A DNA stretch of 64,000 bases from Candidatus Sumerlaeota bacterium (lineage in GTDB: Bacteria > Sumerlaeota > Sumerlaeia > Sumerlaeales > Sumerlaeaceae), in NCBI GenBank assembly GCA_017161655.1, contig JADFCV010000001.1, positions 404,164 through 468,163 on the forward strand. The letters run 5' to 3'. The position numbers were made by a program, and so were the translations under genes. The first letter of the stretch is position 1. Each line of letters starts with the position of its first letter. Positions 60,369 through 64,000 of this stretch are shown piece after piece. The notes under the pieces are model-generated. The model worked only from the letters and a program-made list of their open reading frames with translations, was not told the DNA's origin and did no database searches.

Positions 60369-62168
60369 ATGATTCCAGAAGAGAAAATTTTGCACGGAAT
60401 TCCTGTGGCTCCGGGCATCGCCATCGGTCGGGCCTACGTTTGTGCGGCGCTTGGCACCATTCGGACCGAGCAGCGTGAGATCCCCCTCCATGAGGTCGCA
60501 ACTGAAATTGAGCGATTTCTTCGTGCTGTGGAGGAATCAAAGCGACAGCTGATAACTCTGCGAGAACAAGTCGCGAAAGAACTCGACGAAAAACACGCAG
60601 AGATTTATACCCCACAGCTTGCATTGCTCGATGATGCCGACCTGATCGATGCGACTGTGGAGACTATTCGAAGTGAGCAGAAAAATGCTGAGTATCTTTT
60701 TGCTCGCAGGATCAACGAGTTCCTCGATCAACTGCGCAAGCTAGACGATGGCTTTCTGGTGGGGCGCGAGACAGATTTTCAGGATGTCGCATGGCGGGTT
60801 CTGAATAACTTGGGGCGGCAACAGCATGCCACTCACGCCACCTTTGGGCCGGATACGGTACTTGTTGGGCACGATCTTCTTCCCAGCCAAAGCGCTAATC
60901 TTCTCAAAGAGCATGTGGTTGGGCTTGCTCTGGAAAAAGGTGGGCCAACCTCGCACACAGCCATCATAGCAAAGGCTACGGAAATACCTACGGTTGTCGG
61001 TGTCGAAGGAATCATGCAGGTTGTTCGAGAAGGAGCCCCAGTCATCGTTGATGGGGTTGCTGGAAAGGTTATTCTTTTTCCATCCCAGGAGACTTATGCG
61101 CGTTATCTCGCGCGGCAAAGTGAGTTTCAGCAACTCGAGCGGGAGCTCGAAGAACTGCGAGATTTAGCTGCAGAAACTCTTGATGGGTATTCCATAACGC
61201 TGCGGGCAAACATTGAGTTCCCCGAAGAAATCAGCCACATCAAACTTCACGGAGCAAGGGGAGTAGGTCTGTTCCGAACAGAATTCATTTTTCTGAATCG
61301 GGAGCGCTTACCAAACGAAGAGGAGCAGTATCAGATTTACAAACAGGTAGCCGAACGCGTGTTTCCAGATACTGTAATCTTTCGGACACTGGACGTCGGA
61401 GGAGACAAGTTCTTTGCTGCCTCGGCACGCCCCCGTGAGCTTAATCCGTTCATGGGCTTACGAGCTGTTCGTCTATGCCTCAAACACGAGGAGATTTTTC
61501 GGCCACAGCTGCGTGCCATGCTCCGAGCCAATGCCCTTGGAAACGCAAAGATTTTGATTCCGATGATTTCTGGTGTCGAGGAATTTCGCCAAGTTAAGCA
61601 ACTCATATCGACGGTCATCGAAGAGCTTCGAGGCGAGGGATATCAGATCGACCATTCGGTCGAAATCGGTGCTATGGTGGAAATCCCGTCAGCCGCGATC
61701 CTCGCGGACGAGTTAGCTCGAGAATGCGACTTCTTTTCCATTGGGACGAACGACCTCATCCAATACACTCTTGCCGTGGACCGTGGCAATAGTTCGGTTG
61801 CCTACCTATATGAGCCCCTCCATTTGTCCGTCTTGCGGCTGCTGCGCATGACGGTGAAAGCCGCTGAAGATGCCGGGATCAAAGTAAGCGTCTGCGGTGA
61901 AGCTGCTGCGGATCCGCTTTATGCTCTGATCTTGGCTGGTCTTGGCGTTCACGAACTTTCCATGAGTGCTGTCAACGTTCCCGCCGTTAAGCGAGTCATG
62001 AGAGCAGTGACCTTGCAAGAGCTTCGGGCACTTGTCGAGGAAATCTTCAATGCCTCAACTATCAGTGAACGTAAAAGTGTGTTGAAGACATTTCTCGATT
62101 TTCTCGTGCGTGAGCGAGGTGTTCCTGCGGGAGAAATTCTTAGCGCGTCAATCGCCCATCTGGAATGA
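60369..62168 (+). CDS. ptsI: Phosphoenolpyruvate-protein phosphotransferase (enzyme I)
   Basis: Takes phosphate from PEP and passes it to HPr. The 599-residue chain has GIPVAPGIAIGRA, a His-bearing GGPTSHTAIIAKATEIPTVVG (active His 196), then the PEP site GLFRTEFIFLNRERLP, FRTLDVGGDK, NPFMGLRAVR, MVEIPSAAILADEL, FFSIGTNDLIQYTLAVDR and VSVCGEAAADP (Cys near 509). It is complete and not fused to GAF or HPr domains. Its stop overlaps the next ATG (ATGA). With hprK present but no EII genes here, a regulatory PTS is likely. Confidence 0.96.
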   Translation: MIPEEKILHGIPVAPGIAIGRAYVCAALGTIRTEQREIPLHEVATEIERFLRAVEESKRQLITLREQVAKELDEKHAEIYTPQLALLDDADLIDATVETIRSEQKNAEYLFARRINEFLDQLRKLDDGFLVGRETDFQDVAWRVLNNLGRQQHATHATFGPDTVLVGHDLLPSQSANLLKEHVVGLALEKGGPTSHTAIIAKATEIPTVVGVEGIMQVVREGAPVIVDGVAGKVILFPSQETYARYLARQSEFQQLERELEELRDLAAETLDGYSITLRANIEFPEEISHIKLHGARGVGLFRTEFIFLNRERLPNEEEQYQIYKQVAERVFPDTVIFRTLDVGGDKFFAASARPRELNPFMGLRAVRLCLKHEEIFRPQLRAMLRANALGNAKILIPMISGVEEFRQVKQLISTVIEELRGEGYQIDHSVEIGAMVEIPSAAILADELARECDFFSIGTNDLIQYTLAVDRGNSSVAYLYEPLHLSVLRLLRMTVKAAEDAGIKVSVCGEAAADPLYALILAGLGVHELSMSAVNVPAVKRVMRAVTLQELRALVEEIFNASTISERKSVLKTFLDFLVRERGVPAGEILSASIAHLE

Positions 62169-63670
62169 GAAGAAAAAGATCACAATCTCCAGCTCAGCTT
62201 GCTGAGCAGAACCTTTACTTTCCCAGCTTACTTGGAAAATCGTGGCAACTTGTGCGGGCAGTTCCACCGTGGGGATGGCTTTTGACGGTGAGTGCACTGT
62301 GGCATTTTTTCATCCTCAGCCATGCAAAGCCAAACCTGTTCCCGGACACGGGAAGTTTTACTCTGTTAGCTGAAGCGATTCGCGACGGTAAGTGGCAGTC
62401 GGGGTTTACCTTCCGAACGCCAGGGTATCCGTTTTTTCTTTATCTCACGTTTTTGCTCGCGGGATGGAAGAATTTTACGGCGGTTATGATTGCCCAGGCA
62501 TGTCTCGGCACCACAATCCCCGTTTTGCTCTATGCGCTTTATCGGCTAATTACCCCAAAGCGATGGTTGGCGTGGGTTGGCGGGGCGGCTTTCTTGCTCG
62601 ACCGATTTAGCATCGGTCTCGAAACAGTTCCGCTTTCAGAGTTTCTCTGCGGGTATACGATCATTCTCGCTTTGGTGGCGTTTGTCTATGGTCTCCAAAC
62701 GCGCAAACTCTGGTGGGCGGGGGCCGCAGGTTGTTTAGCGGGAATCAATTTTCTCGTTCGCCCCACTTTTCAGTATGTCTATTTGGCTTGGAGTTTAGCG
62801 GCACTCGTCCTTTGCTGGCGAGAGCTCGTTTCGAGAGAGGAAAAGCAGCGTCTTCTGAAGTGGCTTACGGTGTATTTCGGCGTATTCGCCTCGATTTATG
62901 GTCTGTGGTCTAGTGTTGTCTGGTTACATACAGGAGTTTTTGCTCCGTCTCTGCAGCTTGGCGCCTCAATGACGAATCACACGGGGGCGTTTATGGAGCT
63001 GGCCACGGACAAATATTCCACAATACGGGATTTGTACGTTGCAGAGAGGGAAAAGCGAAACGGAGATCACATAAATCTTTTTGACCAAGCAGGCTGGAAA
63101 ATCGCCGAAGCCACAAGTATGACATTGTGGCAGCTATCGCTAAAGTTTAAAGAAATTAATACCTATCTAATTCTTCATTATCCTGGTCGCTATCTCAGTC
63201 AAGTTAGCAAGGCGTGGGATCGATTTTGGGTGGAGGATTCGTGTTATATCACCGATTTGACTGATCCTTATGCTACGGGCAGTCCGATCACTCTTACTGC
63301 CTTTCTGCGATTTGTCGCAGAAAACCCAGTTACTCGGGCTCTCTACTCCTTGGCTGAAAATTTGCTTTGGGCGCAACCTCAGGTTCTCCGATTTGTCCCC
63401 TGGCTCCTCATAGTCTCCCTCGTTATTGTTCTCTGGCTTGGTCGACGGGAATGCATCGGCCGCCTAACAGCGGTGCTCATTGTTGGGACTGTGTTTTATC
63501 ACGTTCTTGTGCATGTCATGGTCCAGTTCACAGAGTTCGGTCGCTACAAGTTGCCTGTGCAAGGATTGTGGTTCTCGTTTCTATTTTTCAGCGTGGCCGT
63601 TTCCCTTGATTGGCTTCTAAGGCGTTTGAAAAGAGAGTTTGTTGGTACGACTAGTGAGAATCCCTGGTAG
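62165..63670 (+). CDS. GT-C-like polytopic membrane protein
   Basis: A 501-residue membrane protein with about 9-11 hydrophobic segments, of the PMT/ArnT-like GT-C layout. An early periplasmic loop has KPNLFPDTGSFTLLAEAIRDG then FRTPGYPFFLYLTFLLAG; the Asp of FPDTGSF is a candidate catalytic acid by analogy with GT-C enzymes. Later segments include NFLVRPTFQYVY and FTEFGRYKLPVQGLW. No specific family or substrate can be assigned. The ATG overlaps the ptsI stop. The next gene is a paralogue. Confidence 0.78.
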   Translation: MRRKRSQSPAQLAEQNLYFPSLLGKSWQLVRAVPPWGWLLTVSALWHFFILSHAKPNLFPDTGSFTLLAEAIRDGKWQSGFTFRTPGYPFFLYLTFLLAGWKNFTAVMIAQACLGTTIPVLLYALYRLITPKRWLAWVGGAAFLLDRFSIGLETVPLSEFLCGYTIILALVAFVYGLQTRKLWWAGAAGCLAGINFLVRPTFQYVYLAWSLAALVLCWRELVSREEKQRLLKWLTVYFGVFASIYGLWSSVVWLHTGVFAPSLQLGASMTNHTGAFMELATDKYSTIRDLYVAEREKRNGDHINLFDQAGWKIAEATSMTLWQLSLKFKEINTYLILHYPGRYLSQVSKAWDRFWVEDSCYITDLTDPYATGSPITLTAFLRFVAENPVTRALYSLAENLLWAQPQVLRFVPWLLIVSLVIVLWLGRRECIGRLTAVLIVGTVFYHVLVHVMVQFTEFGRYKLPVQGLWFSFLFFSVAVSLDWLLRRLKREFVGTTSENPW

Positions 63671-63693
63671 CAGGAAAAAGCAGAAGATTGGTT

Positions 63694-64000
63694 ATGGGGC
63701 GTCACAAGCTGAAAGAAAAAAGTAAGCAGAGGGCGAAGCGTCTGACGGAACGCGACCAAGCGTTTGCCTTCCCGACGGCGTCGCAACGAGAGTCTGGAAG
63801 CAAATCAGAAAAACTGCGAATTTATCTGTGGCGGCATTTTCCGCTCATCCTGGTGATGGCTCTTACCATCTCTTGGGAGATTATGCTTTGGCGCCACGCG
63901 CAACCGAATGTGTTCCCTGACAGCTGGACCTACGGCATGCTTGGGAAGGCTTTGCTGGAGGGAAATCTTAGTCATGAGCTCTTTTCGTTTCGTACACCAG
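63694..64000 (+). CDS. GT-C-like membrane protein, 3' end cut by window
   Basis: The first 102 codons of a gene that runs off the window. ATG 63694 opens a basic cytoplasmic N-terminus (MGRHKLKEKSKQRAKRL), then a membrane helix (FPLILVMALTISWEIMLW) and a loop RHAQPNVFPDSWTYGMLGKA...ELFSFRTP. That loop aligns with HAKPNLFPDTGSFTLLAEA...GFTFRTP in the gene just upstream, so the two are tandem paralogues. The gap is 23 bases. Function as above; only the start is visible. Confidence 0.75.
   Translation, partial: MGRHKLKEKSKQRAKRLTERDQAFAFPTASQRESGSKSEKLRIYLWRHFPLILVMALTISWEIMLWRHAQPNVFPDSWTYGMLGKALLEGNLSHELFSFRTP

Noticed and set aside
1-64000. CRISPR array, insertion sequence, prophage or integron
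   Set aside because: No regularly spaced repeats, transposase, integrase or terminal inverted repeats were seen.

Overview
The window is 64 kb of densely packed bacterial chromosome with about 57 protein genes, three tRNA genes, one probable 6S RNA and one ribosomal-protein leader. Base composition looks even, near the low 50s in percent G+C by eye. I saw no insertion sequence, prophage, CRISPR array, rRNA operon or replication origin. The cell is a diderm: it has LpxI (lipid A synthesis), an O-antigen-ligase-like protein, a heptosyltransferase-like domain and a UDP-GlcNAc-type 6-dehydrogenase. It also carries XPB helicase, HPr kinase, a type IV pilin-like protein of the kind common in PVC and neighbouring phyla, a bacterial-microcompartment shell protein, a deoxyhypusine-synthase homologue and a secreted GH20 hexosaminidase. 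This mix suggests a sparsely sampled phylum near the PVC/FCB groups. Candidatus Sumerlaeota (BRC1) would fit, but that placement is inference from gene content only.

Layout. 1-6.7 kb: XPB helicase (5' end cut by the window) with its helicase-associated partner, then tilS, smpB and a small unknown gene. 6.7-12.2 kb: O-antigen-ligase-like protein, deoxyhypusine-synthase homologue, recO, an unknown helical protein and an SMP-30 family lactonase. 12.2-17 kb (minus strand): a six-hairpin glycosidase, an isocitrate/isopropylmalate-type dehydrogenase and sucC. 17.1-23.7 kb: a GT4 transferase, an unknown protein, recN, tRNA-Gly, a two-gene Hsp20 operon (minus) and an HpnB-like GT2. 23.9-30.4 kb: GH20 enzyme, HD phosphohydrolase (minus), two small exported proteins, thiD (minus) and tRNA-Leu. 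30.4-35 kb: AspT/YidE-type transporter, DnaJ-TPR and Hsp70. 34.9-37.7 kb (minus): TPR membrane protein, rpe, TPR exported protein. 37.9-42 kb: small membrane protein, pilin-like protein, STN-like exported protein and a membrane-anchored TPR-Ser/Thr kinase. 42.1-43.4 kb (minus): L10 leader, rplJ, rplL. 43.5-46.5 kb: 6S RNA, dnaX, ybaB. 46.5-51 kb (minus): GT2, a GT2-GT9 fusion, low-molecular-weight phosphatase and fructosamine kinase. 51-54.4 kb: mutY, hprK, spoIID-like. 54.4-57 kb (minus): hisI, trpE, trpG. 57.1-64 kb: nucleotide-sugar dehydrogenase, ylxM-like (minus), tRNA-Cys (minus), lpxI and the BMC shell gene (minus), ptsI and two tandem GT-C-like membrane proteins, the second cut by the window end.

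How the genes connect. Many are housekeeping genes in short two- or three-gene operons (tilS-smpB, dnaX-ybaB, mutY-hprK-spoIID, hisI-trpE-trpG, rplJ-rplL). Envelope and polysaccharide genes recur in several separate places. HprK and PtsI are both present with no HPr or sugar EII gene nearby, which fits a regulatory rather than a sugar-transporting phosphotransfer system. The least ordinary items are the lone microcompartment shell gene co-directional with lpxI and divergent from ptsI, the TPR-kinase with its domain order reversed relative to most bacterial TPR-kinases, the GT2-GT9 fusion, the deoxyhypusine-synthase homologue, and rplJ-rplL separated from rplK-rplA and rpoB-rpoC. I found no clear undescribed defence or mobile system; the novelty here is mainly in architecture and context.
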